Below, in pieces: positions 44,326 through 53,450 of a stretch of DNA of 64,000 nt (position 1 is its first letter; each line of letters starts with the position of its first letter). Source of the DNA: Peptostreptococcaceae bacterium (GTDB lineage Bacteria > Bacillota > Clostridia > Peptostreptococcales > Peptostreptococcaceae). The stretch is from the NCBI GenBank assembly GCA_025210335.1, contig JAOARY010000050.1:47743-111742 (forward strand), given 5' to 3'. Position numbers and translations under genes: made by a program. Under the pieces are notes generated by a model that was not told the DNA's origin, searched no databases, and saw nothing but the letters and a program-made list of their open reading frames with translations.

Positions 44326-45204
44326 ATTAAAGGTAAAATAATCAAAGGTATTGGTGGATTTTATTATGTAGATACAGATGATGGAATTTTTGAATGTAAA
44401 GCGAGAGGCATTTTTAGAAAAAAGAAAAAAACGCCTTTAGTTGGTGATAATGTTGAAATTCAAATTGTTGACAAAGCAGAATATAAAGCTGTGATAGAAA
44501 AAATTGAGAAGAGAGATACAGAGCTATTTAGACCATCTATTGCAAATATAAATAAAGCTATTATTGTTTTTGCAATAAAAAATCCCAATCCTAATTATTC
44601 ATTATTAGATAGATTTATAGTTTTGGCTGAAGAATCTAATTTAGATATAGTAATATGTATAAATAAAATAGAATTAGATGAAGAAGAAACATATAAAAAG
44701 ATAGTAGATGAATATAGCTTAGCTGGCTATAAAGTAATACCTACAAGTGTTAAAAAAAATATAAATATAGATATTATAAAAGAAGAATTAAAAGGAAATA
44801 TAAATGTTTTTGCTGGTCCTTCTGGTGTTGGAAAATCAAGTTTATTAAACATAATAGATGATAGATTAGATTTAAAAACTGGTATTGTAAGTGAAAAAAT
44901 AGGGCGAGGAAAGCATACAACAAGACATGCAGAGCTTATAAAAATAGATGAAGAGACTTTTGTAGCTGATACACCTGGTTTTAGTTCTCTTTCAATAGAT
45001 TTTATAGAGGAAAGTGAATTAAAATATTATTTTTTAGAATTTGATAAGTATGAGTGTAGATTTAAAAATAGTTGTATTCATGAAAATGAACCTGGGTGTG
45101 GAGTAAAAGAAGCTTTACTAAGTGGAGATATATCAAATCGAAGATATGAAAGTTATTTATATCTATTAAATGAAATAAGAAATAGCAAAAATAGGAGGTA
45201 TTAA
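44326..45204 (+). CDS. rsgA: Ribosome small-subunit GTPase RsgA (probable ATT start)
   Basis: A ~292-residue circularly permuted GTPase for 30S maturation. An OB domain (GKIIKGIGGFYYVDTDDG) precedes the GTPase with the order NKIEL, FAGPSGVGKSSLLN and ADTPGFSSL, and a C-terminal Zn site with ECRFKNSCIHENEPGCGV. Start: SD GAGGGAG (44311-44317) is followed after 8 bases by ATT 44326, giving an N-terminus of normal family length; the in-frame GTG 44317 is inside the SD. The SD also overlaps the prkC stop. Confidence 0.93.
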   Translation: MKGKIIKGIGGFYYVDTDDGIFECKARGIFRKKKKTPLVGDNVEIQIVDKAEYKAVIEKIEKRDTELFRPSIANINKAIIVFAIKNPNPNYSLLDRFIVLAEESNLDIVICINKIELDEEETYKKIVDEYSLAGYKVIPTSVKKNINIDIIKEELKGNINVFAGPSGVGKSSLLNIIDDRLDLKTGIVSEKIGRGKHTTRHAELIKIDEETFVADTPGFSSLSIDFIEESELKYYFLEFDKYECRFKNSCIHENEPGCGVKEALLSGDISNRRYESYLYLLNEIRNSKNRRY

Positions 45205-45205
45205 A

Positions 45206-45856
45206 ATGAAATTAGCACCATCGATATTGTCAGCAGATTTTGCTAGATTATTAGAAGATGTAAAAAAAGTAGAAAATGCAGGTTGTGAATATTTGCATAT
45301 AGATGTGATGGATGGACATTTTGTTCCAAACATTACAATAGGGCCACTTGTGGTTAAAGCACTTAAGAAAGAAAATATAAATATGGTTTTTGATGTGCAC
45401 CTAATGATTGAAAATCCGGATAATTATATAGATGAATTTGTAAATAGTGGAGCAGATTTAATAACTGTACATGAAGAGGCTTGTACACATCTTCATAGAA
45501 CTTTACAAAATATCAAGTCAAAAGGAGTAAAGGCTGGAGTATCTTTAAATCCTGCTACACCTATTGAAAATATTTATTATGTTTTAGAAGAATTGGATAT
45601 GGTTCTTATAATGAGCGTTAATCCTGGTTTTGGAGGTCAGTCTTTTATAGAACCTATGTTAGAAAAGATTAAAAAATTAAAGCAAATTATAGATGAAAAA
45701 GGTTTGGATATAGATATACAAGTTGATGGTGGAATAAAACCTAATAATATAAAAAGGGTAAAAGAAGCAGGAGCAAATATTTTTGTTGCAGGTTCAGCAA
45801 TATTCAATGGTAATATAGATGACTCTGTAAAAAAATTAAGAGATGAATTAAAATAA
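45206..45856 (+). CDS. rpe: Ribulose-phosphate 3-epimerase
   Basis: A 216-residue TIM-barrel enzyme interconverting ribulose 5-phosphate and xylulose 5-phosphate. It has LAPSILSADFARLLEDV, HIDVMDGHFVPNITIGP, DVHLMIENPD, VNPGFGGQSFIEP, QVDGGIKPNNI and FVAGSAIFNG. AGGAGG before the ATG, which follows rsgA by one base. Its stop overlaps the thiN start. Confidence 0.97.
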   Translation: MKLAPSILSADFARLLEDVKKVENAGCEYLHIDVMDGHFVPNITIGPLVVKALKKENINMVFDVHLMIENPDNYIDEFVNSGADLITVHEEACTHLHRTLQNIKSKGVKAGVSLNPATPIENIYYVLEELDMVLIMSVNPGFGGQSFIEPMLEKIKKLKQIIDEKGLDIDIQVDGGIKPNNIKRVKEAGANIFVAGSAIFNGNIDDSVKKLRDELK

Positions 45857-46494
45857 TGAAGAAAATTGCTTTGATTGCAAGTGGAAATTTTAATAATTTA
45901 AAAAAATTTAAAAAAATATTATTAACCATGGATTATATAATATGCGCAGATGGTGGAGCAAATAATTTAAAAAAAATAGATTTAAAACCAAATTTGATAG
46001 TTGGAGATTTAGATTCTATTGATAAAAATAACTTGAATTTTTTTAGAGAACAAAATATAGAGTTTTTAAAATTTCCAAGTGCAAAAGATAGTACGGATAG
46101 TGAACTTTGTGTAGATATAGCCATAGATAAGAAACCAAATGAAATTTATATGTTTGGTTTTACAGGATCTAGATTAGACCATACATTAGCTAATATAAAT
46201 TTGCTCAAAAAAATAAACGATAACAATATAATAGGTTTTATTATTGATGATAATAATAAAATAACTATAGCAAATAAAGATATAAAGCTTGAATATGAAG
46301 ATTATTATAAATATATATCATTTATATCTTTAAAAGAAAGTTCAAAGATAACATTAAAAGGGCTTAAGTATCCATTAAAAGAGTATATTTTAAAACAAGA
46401 TAGTACTATTTGTATATCAAATGAATTTGATGATAAAAATGCACAGATAAAGATAAATGACGGGTTAGTACTGATAATCAAATCGAGAGATTAA
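45856..46494 (+). CDS. thiN: Thiamine pyrophosphokinase
   Basis: A 212-residue enzyme making thiamine diphosphate from thiamine and ATP. It has YIICADGGANNL, DLIVGDLDSI-like VGDLDSIDKNN, KDSTDSELCVDIA and GFTGSRLDHTLANI. It overlaps rpe (TAATGA) and ends the yicC-thiN block at a strong terminator. The rsgA-rpe-thiN order is standard in Firmicutes. Confidence 0.95.
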   Translation: MKKIALIASGNFNNLKKFKKILLTMDYIICADGGANNLKKIDLKPNLIVGDLDSIDKNNLNFFREQNIEFLKFPSAKDSTDSELCVDIAIDKKPNEIYMFGFTGSRLDHTLANINLLKKINDNNIIGFIIDDNNKITIANKDIKLEYEDYYKYISFISLKESSKITLKGLKYPLKEYILKQDSTICISNEFDDKNAQIKINDGLVLIIKSRD

Positions 46495-46541
46495 AAAAAG
46501 GATAAGCTAAAATGATTAAAACCATTTTAGCTTATCCTTTT
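46495..46541. terminator. Bidirectional intrinsic terminator
   Basis: A perfect 19-bp stem AAAAGGATAAGCTAAAATG with its inverse and an 8-base loop, with A and T runs outside; between thiN (plus) and pflA (minus). Confidence 0.93.
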
Positions 46542-47289
46542 ATATTACTTTTTTATCACTATTACAAAAAACATTATGTTTTTCAAATATAGATTTAACT
46601 TTTTTTAAAAGTTTTTCTGATGGGGAAGAAGTATTTTTTAGCTTATATTCATAATCAAGTTCTTCCCATTTGTATTCACCCATTTTGTGAAATGGAAGTA
46701 TTTCAAATCTCTCGACATTAGATAAAGAAGATATAAATTTTGCTAAATTATTTATGTCTTCTAAATTATCACTAAGACCAGGAACTAAAACATATCTAAT
46801 CCAAACAGGTTTATTAATTTCACTTAGGTATTTAGCTAATTTTAAAGTATTATCATTATAAACACCTGTAATTTCTTTGAATATATCTCTGTCAAAAGCC
46901 TTGATATCTAAAAGAAATAAATCTGTATAATCAATAATTCCTTTTATTTTATCTAAAGGAGCATGTCCAGATGTATCAATTGCAGTATGAATATTTTCGT
47001 CTTTACATTTTTTTAATATATCTTTTACAAAATCAATTTGTAAAAGAGGGTCTCCACCACTTATAGTAACTCCACCGCTTGAGAATTTCATATATGATTT
47101 ATATTTTCTTATCTCATTAAAGACTTCGTCTGAAGTAACTTCTTTACCAGAATTTAAATTCCAAGTGTCTGGATTATGACAATATTGACATCTAAGTGGA
47201 CAGCCTTGTGTAAAAACTAAAAAACGAATGCCAGGGCCATCTACAGTACCACAAGATTCATATGAATGTATTCTTCCTTTTATGCTCAT
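46540..47289 (-). CDS. pflA: Pyruvate formate-lyase activating enzyme
   Basis: A 249-residue radical SAM activase that installs the glycyl radical on PflB. It has IHSYESCGTVDGPGIRFLVF, the cluster motif GCPLRCQYCHNPDTW (CxxxCxxC), SGGVTISGGDPLLQ, DTSGH, LLDIKAFD and YVLVPGLSDN. AAGGAAG before the ATG. It follows pflB by 92 bases that contain a weak hairpin. Confidence 0.96.
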   Translation of the reverse strand: MSIKGRIHSYESCGTVDGPGIRFLVFTQGCPLRCQYCHNPDTWNLNSGKEVTSDEVFNEIRKYKSYMKFSSGGVTISGGDPLLQIDFVKDILKKCKDENIHTAIDTSGHAPLDKIKGIIDYTDLFLLDIKAFDRDIFKEITGVYNDNTLKLAKYLSEINKPVWIRYVLVPGLSDNLEDINNLAKFISSLSNVERFEILPFHKMGEYKWEELDYEYKLKNTSSPSEKLLKKVKSIFEKHNVFCNSDKKVI

Positions 47290-47337
47290 TTTAATATCTT
47301 CCTTTCAATAGTTTAATACAAATAAGGTATTTAAAGC

Positions 47338-47366
47338 AAAAGCGTAAAGCTTTGCTTTACACTTTT
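47338..47366 (-). terminator. Hairpin between pflB and pflA
   Basis: On the minus strand GTAAAGC/GCTTTAC with AAAAG/CTTTT extension (one mismatch) and a following T-rich run. Probably a partial terminator that lowers pflA expression relative to pflB. Confidence 0.5.
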
Positions 47367-47381
47367 ACTTTAATATATTTA

Positions 47382-49637
47382 TTAGTTTTTTGTATGGAAT
47401 GTTCTATTTATAACATCTAATTGTTGTTCTCTTGTTAGTTTTATAAAGTTAACAGCATAACCAGAAACTCTAACTGTTAATTGTGGATATTTTTCTGGGT
47501 GATCCATAGCATCTAATAAAGTTTCTCTATCAAATACATTGACATTTATATGATGTCCTTTATCGAAGAAATATCCATCTAATAAAGCTGTTAAATTGTT
47601 TACTCTTTCATCTATATTTTTACCAAGAGCTTTAGGTATTATAGAGAATGTGTAAGATATACCATCAGCTGAATGTTCGTATGGTAATTTTGCAACAGAT
47701 GCCATAGAAGCGATAGCTCCAGATGTATCTCTTTGATGCATTGGATTAGCTCCTGGAGCAAATGGTTCACCAGCTTTTCTACCATCAGGAGTAGAACCTG
47801 TTTTTTTACCATAAACAACATTTGAAGTTATTGTTAATATAGACATTGTAGGTAATGAATTTCTATATGTTTTAATTTTTCTTAATTTATTCATAAATGT
47901 TTCTACTATTTCATTTGCTATATCATCAACAGCATCATCATTGTTACCGAATTTAGGGAAATCACCTTCGATTTCAAAATCTGTAGCTAAATTAGCTTCA
48001 TTTCTAATAACTTTAACTTTTGCATGTTTTATAGCAGAAAGTGAATCAGCAACTACTGATAGACCTGCTATACCAGCAGCACAAGTTCTTAGGATATCTC
48101 TATCATGTAAAGCCATTTCTATTCTTTCATATGAATATTTATCATGCATATAGTGAATTATATTAAGTGCATTAACATAAGTTTTGCATAACCAATCCAT
48201 CATTTGATCAAATTTAGCTGTTACTTCATCATAATCTAAATATTCACTTGTTATAGGTTCAAATATTGGAGCTATTTGCTTACCGCTTTTTTCATCTTTA
48301 CCACCATTAATAGCATATAATAATGTTTTTGCTAAGTTAGCTCTAGCACCAAAGAATTGCATTTGCTTACCTATTCTCATTGCAGATACACAACAAGCAA
48401 TACCGTAATCATCTCCATAATCAAGTCTCATCAAATCATCATTTTCATATTGAATAGATGATGTATCAATAGATACTTTAGAACAATAATCTTTAAAGTT
48501 TTTAGGTAGATTATTTGACCATAAAACTGTTAGGTTTGGTTCTGGAGCAGGACCTAATGTGTATAATGTATTTAAGAAACGGTAACTTGTTTTAGTAACT
48601 AAATGTCTTCCATCTAGACCGATACCACCAATAACTTCAGTTATCCAAGTTGGATCTCCAGAGAATAATGAATCATATTCAGGTGTTCTTAAGAATCTAA
48701 CCATTCTTAGTTTCATAACAAAGTGATCCATTAATTCTTGAGCTTCTTCTTCTGTTAATAAGTTATTTTTAACATCTCTTTCAATATATATATCTAGGAA
48801 TGATGATACTCTACCTAAAGACATTGCAGCTCCATTTTGTTCTTTTACAGCTGCTAAATACCCTAAATAAGTCCACTGAATAGCTTCTTTAGCGTTTTTA
48901 GCTGGTTTTGAAATATCAAATCCATATTCTAAAGCCATTTGCTTAATTTCTTTTAATGCTTTTATTTGCTCAGAAAGTTCTTCTCTAAGTCTTATATTAT
49001 CATTTATCATTAAATCAGTTTCAGTAAGATCTTTTTCATATGTTTTAAAATCTATTAATTTATCGATTCCATAAAGAGCAACTCTTCTGTAATCTCCTAT
49101 TATTCTACCTCTACCATAAGCATCAGGTAAACCTGTTATTATACCAGCTGATCTAGCACTTCTTATATCTTTTGTATAAGCATCAAAAACTCCTTCATTA
49201 TGAGTTTTTCTTATGTTTTTATCAAATATCATTGATATTTCAGGTGCTAATTCTCTACCATAAGCTTCTAAAGAAGTCTTAACCATTCTTATTCCACCAA
49301 ATGGCATGATAGCTCTTTTTAAAGGTGAATCAGTTTGAAGTCCTACTATTTTTTCTAAATCTTTATTTATATAACCTGCCTTATGTGATGTAATATTAGA
49401 TATAACATCTGTATCAGAATCTAGTATACCCTTTTCTCTTTCTTCTTTCATTAATTCTAAAACATTGTTCCATAAAGTATCAGTTGAATCTGTTTTGTCT
49501 GTTAAGAATGAAGAATCTCCATCATAAGGAATATAGTTCTTTTGTATGAAGTCTCTAACGTCAACTTCCTTAGCCCAATTTCCATTTTCAAAGCCATTCC
49601 ACTCTTGAGCGAATTCAAATCTAGGTTTTTTTATCAT
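47382..49637 (-). CDS. pflB: Formate C-acetyltransferase (pyruvate formate-lyase)
   Basis: A 751-residue glycyl-radical enzyme converting pyruvate and CoA to acetyl-CoA and formate. The catalytic Cys pair is in [13 protein letters not shown]; the radical glycine is in [13 protein letters not shown] near the C-terminus. Other blocks: [44 protein letters not shown] and [16 protein letters not shown]. The size matches E. coli PflB (760). GGAGG before the ATG. It has its own promoter with tandem palindromes and a leader hairpin, suggesting control by redox or carbon state. Confidence 0.98.
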   Translation of the reverse strand: MIKKPRFEFAQEWNGFENGNWAKEVDVRDFIQKNYIPYDGDSSFLTDKTDSTDTLWNNVLELMKEEREKGILDSDTDVISNITSHKAGYINKDLEKIVGLQTDSPLKRAIMPFGGIRMVKTSLEAYGRELAPEISMIFDKNIRKTHNEGVFDAYTKDIRSARSAGIITGLPDAYGRGRIIGDYRRVALYGIDKLIDFKTYEKDLTETDLMINDNIRLREELSEQIKALKEIKQMALEYGFDISKPAKNAKEAIQWTYLGYLAAVKEQNGAAMSLGRVSSFLDIYIERDVKNNLLTEEEAQELMDHFVMKLRMVRFLRTPEYDSLFSGDPTWITEVIGGIGLDGRHLVTKTSYRFLNTLYTLGPAPEPNLTVLWSNNLPKNFKDYCSKVSIDTSSIQYENDDLMRLDYGDDYGIACCVSAMRIGKQMQFFGARANLAKTLLYAINGGKDEKSGKQIAPIFEPITSEYLDYDEVTAKFDQMMDWLCKTYVNALNIIHYMHDKYSYERIEMALHDRDILRTCAAGIAGLSVVADSLSAIKHAKVKVIRNEANLATDFEIEGDFPKFGNNDDAVDDIANEIVETFMNKLRKIKTYRNSLPTMSILTITSNVVYGKKTGSTPDGRKAGEPFAPGANPMHQRDTSGAIASMASVAKLPYEHSADGISYTFSIIPKALGKNIDERVNNLTALLDGYFFDKGHHINVNVFDRETLLDAMDHPEKYPQLTVRVSGYAVNFIKLTREQQLDVINRTFHTKN

Positions 49638-49680
49638 GATATACCTCCAAAAAATAAAATCTTATTTATAAAATATACAA

Positions 49681-49720
49681 TAAAAACGAACTTTTTTAAA
49701 GTTTTTTTTGAAAAAGTTCT
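49681..49720 (-). terminator. Terminator-like hairpin in the pflB leader
   Basis: Minus strand: GAACTTTTT pairs with AAAAAGTTC around a 14-base loop, followed by GTTTTTATTG. It lies about 45 bases before the pflB ATG, so it may act as an attenuator. Confidence 0.5.
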
Positions 49721-49810
49721 ATAAAAATGTTAAAAGCACATAAATTTTTAAGACTTTAATCAATTAAAATTCACAATTGATAATTAATTGTTAAAATATT
49801 ATTATATCTT

Positions 49811-49820
49811 TTGTATACAT
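49811..49820. promoter_or_regulatory. Palindromic operator-like site O2 of pflB
   Basis: TTGTATACAT contains the palindrome TGTATACA and overlaps the -10 and the predicted transcription start of pflB. Centre 22 bp from O1. Confidence 0.55.
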
Positions 49821-49847
49821 TATCTAAGAATATTGTATACAAGTCAA
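49819..49847 (-). promoter_or_regulatory. Promoter of pflB
   Basis: Minus strand TTGACT (49842-49847), 17-base spacer, GATAAT (49819-49824). Confidence 0.7.
49833..49842. promoter_or_regulatory. Palindromic operator-like site O1 of pflB
   Basis: TTGTATACAA, a perfect 10-bp palindrome directly after the -35 hexamer and within the spacer. Confidence 0.6.
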
Positions 49848-49877
49848 GGCTTTTTTGAAAAAAAAAATTTTTTGTTT

Positions 49878-49906
49878 TTGACATAAAATTAAGCAATAGT
49901 TATATT
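49878..49906 (+). promoter_or_regulatory. Promoter of the MBL-fold gene
   Basis: Consensus TTGACA, 17-base spacer, TATATT; predicted start about 175 bases before the gene. Confidence 0.6.
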
Positions 49907-50088
49907 TTGGACAATATATCGTTTTCATGATTTTATCATGTAATTTTTTGTGTTTTTGAAATTGTCAAAAAATTAAAAAGTGGAAAATTTCAATTAAAAA
50001 GAAAAAAAGGGGCTTAGTTCGTTAAAAAAATAATTTTTACATATGATATAATAATTTGTACTTAATTTTAATAAATGGAGATGATTTT

Positions 50089-50991
50089 ATGGATATGATT
50101 AAAATAAAGAGTCGAAATTATTATATAAAAGGAGGAACAAATACTGGTCTTTATATATTTAAAGATAAGTATTGTCTTTTAATTGATCCAGGGATATCAA
50201 ATGCAAGGGGAAATAGAATTATTAAATTTTTAAAAGATAATAATTTAAGACCAAAGGGTATAATTATAACTCATGAGCATTCGGATCATTATGGAGCAAC
50301 TAAAAGAATTGTTGAAGAATTTAGTGGATGTAAAGTATATTCTTCATGTGAATGTAAAAAGATAATTAAAGATCCTAATATATATATGCATTATACATGT
50401 GGAGGTGAAAGTAATAAAATATTTGAAAACTTTTTTTCAAATAGAAATTTTATAGTTCAAGATATTAATGAATTAGAAAAAACGTTGAAGTTAAATGATT
50501 ATAAATTTGAAATAATAGAACTAAAAGGACATTCAAATGGTCAAATAGGTATATTAACAGAGGAAAAGGTATTTTTTATTGGAGATGCATTATTTGATAA
50601 AGATATATTAAAGAAATATAATCTTCCTTATTTATTTTCAGTAAAAGACCAATTAAATACTTTGGATATAATAAAAAATACTGATTTTGAATATTTAATA
50701 TTAGGACATTCAAAGTCAATACTCCAAAAGAATGAAGCTTTAGATTTGATTGAGTTAAATAAAGAAAATATATATAAATACATAGATTTGGTAAAAGAAT
50801 TATTAGAAGAACCTCTTAGTAAAGAAGATTTATTAAGTCAAATAATAATACTTAATGAACTAAAACTAAATTATAAAGAATATTATTTTTCAGCGACAAC
50901 TGTAAATAGTTTGATTGCATATTTAATTGATATAGATTATTTAGACTATTCTTTAGAAAATGGAAAAATATATTATTATAAAAAGTATTAA
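50089..50991 (+). CDS. MBL-fold metallo-hydrolase
   Basis: A 300-residue metallo-beta-lactamase-fold protein. Metal ligands are in ITHEHSDHYGATK (HxHxDH), ELKGHSNGQIGIL (H), FIGDALFDK (D) and YLILGHSKS (H). A C-terminal helical region (about 215-300) is extra to the core. Substrate unknown; the set resembles generic zinc hydrolases of thioester or phosphoester type. ATG 50089 follows TGGAGATGA; the open frame to 50056 has no SD. Divergent from pflB, so a link to fermentation is possible but unproven. Confidence 0.85.
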   Translation: MDMIKIKSRNYYIKGGTNTGLYIFKDKYCLLIDPGISNARGNRIIKFLKDNNLRPKGIIITHEHSDHYGATKRIVEEFSGCKVYSSCECKKIIKDPNIYMHYTCGGESNKIFENFFSNRNFIVQDINELEKTLKLNDYKFEIIELKGHSNGQIGILTEEKVFFIGDALFDKDILKKYNLPYLFSVKDQLNTLDIIKNTDFEYLILGHSKSILQKNEALDLIELNKENIYKYIDLVKELLEEPLSKEDLLSQIIILNELKLNYKEYYFSATTVNSLIAYLIDIDYLDYSLENGKIYYYKKY

Positions 50992-51069
50992 AAAAAATTA
51001 AAATAGATGATAAAATATATAAGGTGAAACTTTAAATGAAGTTTAATATGTTTTAAAAGGGTGATTAAT

Positions 51070-51867
51070 ATGCAATTACAAGAATGGAAAACAATACTAA
51101 CTCCTTATGAATATGCAGTGGAAGAACTCAAAGTAAAATTCAAAAATATAAGGAAAGAACTCAGAAGAAATGGAGATTATTCACCAATAGAATTTGTTAC
51201 TGGAAGAGTAAAGAAAGTCTCTTCAATATTATCCAAAGCAAAGAGGCTTAATGTATCTTTAGATAATATTGAAAGTGGAATAGAAGATATTGCAGGAATA
51301 AGAATTATGTGTCAATTCGTAGAAGATATCTATACAGTCGTTAATATGATAAAAAATAGAGAAGATATGACTGTTATGTATGAAAAAGATTATATAAAAA
51401 ATTATAAAGATAGTGGCTACAGAAGTTATCATATAATAGTAAAATATCCATTTCAAAGTACTAAGGGGAAAAAAGAAATATTGGCAGAAATACAAATAAG
51501 AACTTTAGCTATGAATTTTTGGGCAACAATAGAACATTCATTAAAATACAAGTTTGATCATGATGTTCCAAAAGAAATATCAACTAGATTAAGAAGTGCA
51601 GCTGATGCAGCGTTTAAATTAGATGAAGAAATGAGTGAAATTAGAGAGACTATTGTAACTGCCCAAGTTATGTTTGAGATAAAATCATTGGCAATTAGAG
51701 AAATTTTAGATAATATTCAAAAATTAAATGAACTGGGTTATATAAAAGAATCAATAGAATTTCAAGAAAAGTTTAATAAAATTAGTAATGTAGAAAGATC
51801 AGAAGAACTTTATGAATTTAAAGAGGAAATAGAAAATATAATTAATAATTATAAAAGAAGAAATTAA
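51070..51867 (+). CDS. relQ: Small alarmone synthetase (RelQ/YjbM family GTP pyrophosphokinase)
   Basis: A 265-residue (p)ppGpp synthetase lacking hydrolase and TGS domains. It has FVTGRVKKVSSILSKAKRL, IEDIAGIRIMCQF (RelA/SpoT motif), YIKNYKDSGYRSYHIIVKYP (the G-loop Tyr) and EIQIRTLAMNFWATIEHSLKYK (Mg2+/ATP Glu and helix). A C-terminal helix of ~60 residues likely aids tetramer formation. ATG 51070 follows AAAGGGTGA; GTG 51061 lies in the SD. A six-codon open frame with its own SD lies just upstream. Confidence 0.93.
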   Translation: MQLQEWKTILTPYEYAVEELKVKFKNIRKELRRNGDYSPIEFVTGRVKKVSSILSKAKRLNVSLDNIESGIEDIAGIRIMCQFVEDIYTVVNMIKNREDMTVMYEKDYIKNYKDSGYRSYHIIVKYPFQSTKGKKEILAEIQIRTLAMNFWATIEHSLKYKFDHDVPKEISTRLRSAADAAFKLDEEMSEIRETIVTAQVMFEIKSLAIREILDNIQKLNELGYIKESIEFQEKFNKISNVERSEELYEFKEEIENIINNYKRRN

Positions 51868-51894
51868 AAAGACTTTAATAGTCTTTTTTAATTT
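51861..51894 (+). terminator. Intrinsic terminator after relQ
   Basis: AAATTAAAAAGACT/AGTCTTTTTTAATTT stem with a 5-base loop, overlapping the relQ stop. Confidence 0.8.
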
Positions 51895-51904
51895 GAGGTG
51901 AAAA

Positions 51905-52624
51905 ATGAAGAAATATTTAAAAAATTTAATAATAAAAGATATCTTAAAAGCCATAGATGATTTTGATATGATTCAAGAAAATGATTATATAGCTGTGGGT
52001 ATATCCGGTGGAAAAGATTCTATGGTATTATTGTATGCGTTAAATTTAATTAAAAAATACTCAAAATATAAATTTAATATTATTGGTATAAATATAGATT
52101 ATGGAAATAAAATGGATTTTTCTGAAATTAAAAGATTTTGTAAAGAAAATGAAATTGATTTTTATATAGAAAAAACAAATATAATAGAAGAATTAAATTT
52201 TGAAGATAAAAGTACATGTTATAAATGTGCTAAAATGAGAAAGGGTGCTATGAAAAGAGTTTGTAAATTAAAAAATATAAATAAAATAGCATTTGGTCAT
52301 CATAAAGATGATGTAGTGCAGACATTTTTTTTGAATTTATTACAGGTTGGAAAATTAGGAGCGTTTTCACCAAATTTAAAGGATAAAAAGGATAATATAT
52401 CTATAATAAGACCACTTATATATGTGGATGAAGAAAGAGTAATAAAAGTAAAAGATATAGAAAGAATTCCTATAGTAGAATCAAAATGTCCTTTGAATAA
52501 AAAAACGAAAAGAGAGGATATGAATAATTTAATAAAAGAGATACAAAAAAAGAACACAGATGTTAAAGATAAAATAATATCATCTTTAAAAAATATATAC
52601 GAAGATGGAATATGGAAGGTGTAA
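51905..52624 (+). CDS. TtcA-family ATP pyrophosphatase (tRNA thiolation type)
   Basis: A 239-residue N-type ATP pyrophosphatase. The PP loop is VGISGGKDSMVLLYAL. It has STCYKCAKMRKGAM (CxxC) and FGHHKDDVVQTFFLNLLQVG, plus KCPLNKKTKRED. These are TtcA/TuaA-type hallmarks: an Fe-S cluster held by cysteines and sulfur transfer to a tRNA base (C32 in TtcA). Only two cysteines in the CxxC plus one in the CPL loop are visible, as in the family. SD GAGGTGA. Its stop is 1 base before the next ATG. Confidence 0.88.
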   Translation: MKKYLKNLIIKDILKAIDDFDMIQENDYIAVGISGGKDSMVLLYALNLIKKYSKYKFNIIGINIDYGNKMDFSEIKRFCKENEIDFYIEKTNIIEELNFEDKSTCYKCAKMRKGAMKRVCKLKNINKIAFGHHKDDVVQTFFLNLLQVGKLGAFSPNLKDKKDNISIIRPLIYVDEERVIKVKDIERIPIVESKCPLNKKTKREDMNNLIKEIQKKNTDVKDKIISSLKNIYEDGIWKV

Positions 52625-52625
52625 A

Positions 52626-53315
52626 ATGTCATTATTTGCGATTGGTGATTTGCATATGTCCAATAAAAATAAAAAACCAATGGATATATTTGGTGAAAAT
52701 TGGATAAATCATAAGGAAAAAATATTTCAAGATTGGAAGAAGAAAGTTTGTATAAATGATACAGTTTTGATAGTAGGAGATACTTCTTGGGCTATGAATA
52801 TGGAAGAAGCAAAATATGATTTAGATGAGATAAATGAGCTTCCAGGTAAAAAAATAATAATAAAAGGAAATCATGATTATTGGTGGACTTCAATTAAAAA
52901 ATTAAATAGTATGTATGATGATATGAATTTTATACAAAATAATTATTTTATATATCAAGATTATGCTATTTGTGGTAGCAGAGGTTGGATTTGTCCTAAT
53001 AATAATAAATTTGATGATAAAGATGAAAAAATATATTTAAGAGAAATAATAAGAATAGAAAATTCAATTAAAGAGGCAAAAAAGCAAGGTTTTGAAAAAT
53101 TTATAATAATGACTCATTATCCTCCAACAAATGATAATTTTGATGAATCAAAATTTATAAAATTATATAAAGACTATGACGTTAAGAAAGTTATATATGG
53201 TCATTTACATGGTAAAGAATCTTTTTCTGGTGGAATTAAAGGAAATTTAGATGATATAGAATATCATTTAGTATCATGTGACTATTTGGATTTTAAATTA
53301 AAACAAATTCTTTAA
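52626..53315 (+). CDS. Calcineurin-like metallophosphatase
   Basis: A 229-residue phosphoesterase. Ligand motifs in order: FAIGDLHMSN (DxH), VLIVGDTSWAM (GD), IIIKGNHDYWW (GNHD), MTHYPPTND (H) and VIYGHLHGKESF (GHxH). The GDTSWAM and WTS features define a Firmicute subgroup without known substrate. ATG 52626 follows GGAAGGTG; an in-frame start at 52605 inside the previous gene is rejected. Likely co-transcribed with the TtcA-like gene. Confidence 0.9.
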   Translation: MSLFAIGDLHMSNKNKKPMDIFGENWINHKEKIFQDWKKKVCINDTVLIVGDTSWAMNMEEAKYDLDEINELPGKKIIIKGNHDYWWTSIKKLNSMYDDMNFIQNNYFIYQDYAICGSRGWICPNNNKFDDKDEKIYLREIIRIENSIKEAKKQGFEKFIIMTHYPPTNDNFDESKFIKLYKDYDVKKVIYGHLHGKESFSGGIKGNLDDIEYHLVSCDYLDFKLKQIL

Positions 53316-53363
53316 AAAACATCAAATAAAATTTTTATAAAAATTTTATTTGATGTTTTTTTT
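53314..53363 (+). terminator. Intrinsic terminator
   Basis: AAAAAACATCAAATAAAATT and its inverse form a long stem, with TTTTTTTT after it. Confidence 0.9.
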
Positions 53364-53450
53364 GATTTTTATAAAATTAATGGGATATAAATAAAATAGA
53401 TGCATTTATTCGTTTAAGTTTTATTAATCTACAAAAGAGGAGGGGTTTTG

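Larger units (their letters stand above)
49638..50088. other. 450-base regulatory region between pflB and the MBL-fold gene
   Basis: No open frame of note. It holds, left to right: a terminator-like hairpin in the pflB leader (49681-49720); the pflB promoter with two palindromes (49811-49847); a plus-strand promoter (49878-49906); and a short CATGAT/ATCATG hairpin followed by T's (49926-49948). Both genes would have leaders of about 175 nt. Confidence 0.7.

Noticed and set aside
47344..47360. GTAAAGC-TTT-GCTTTAC as a mobile-element inverted repeat
   Set aside because: A single short dyad between co-directional pflB and pflA is better explained as a partial terminator or processing hairpin.
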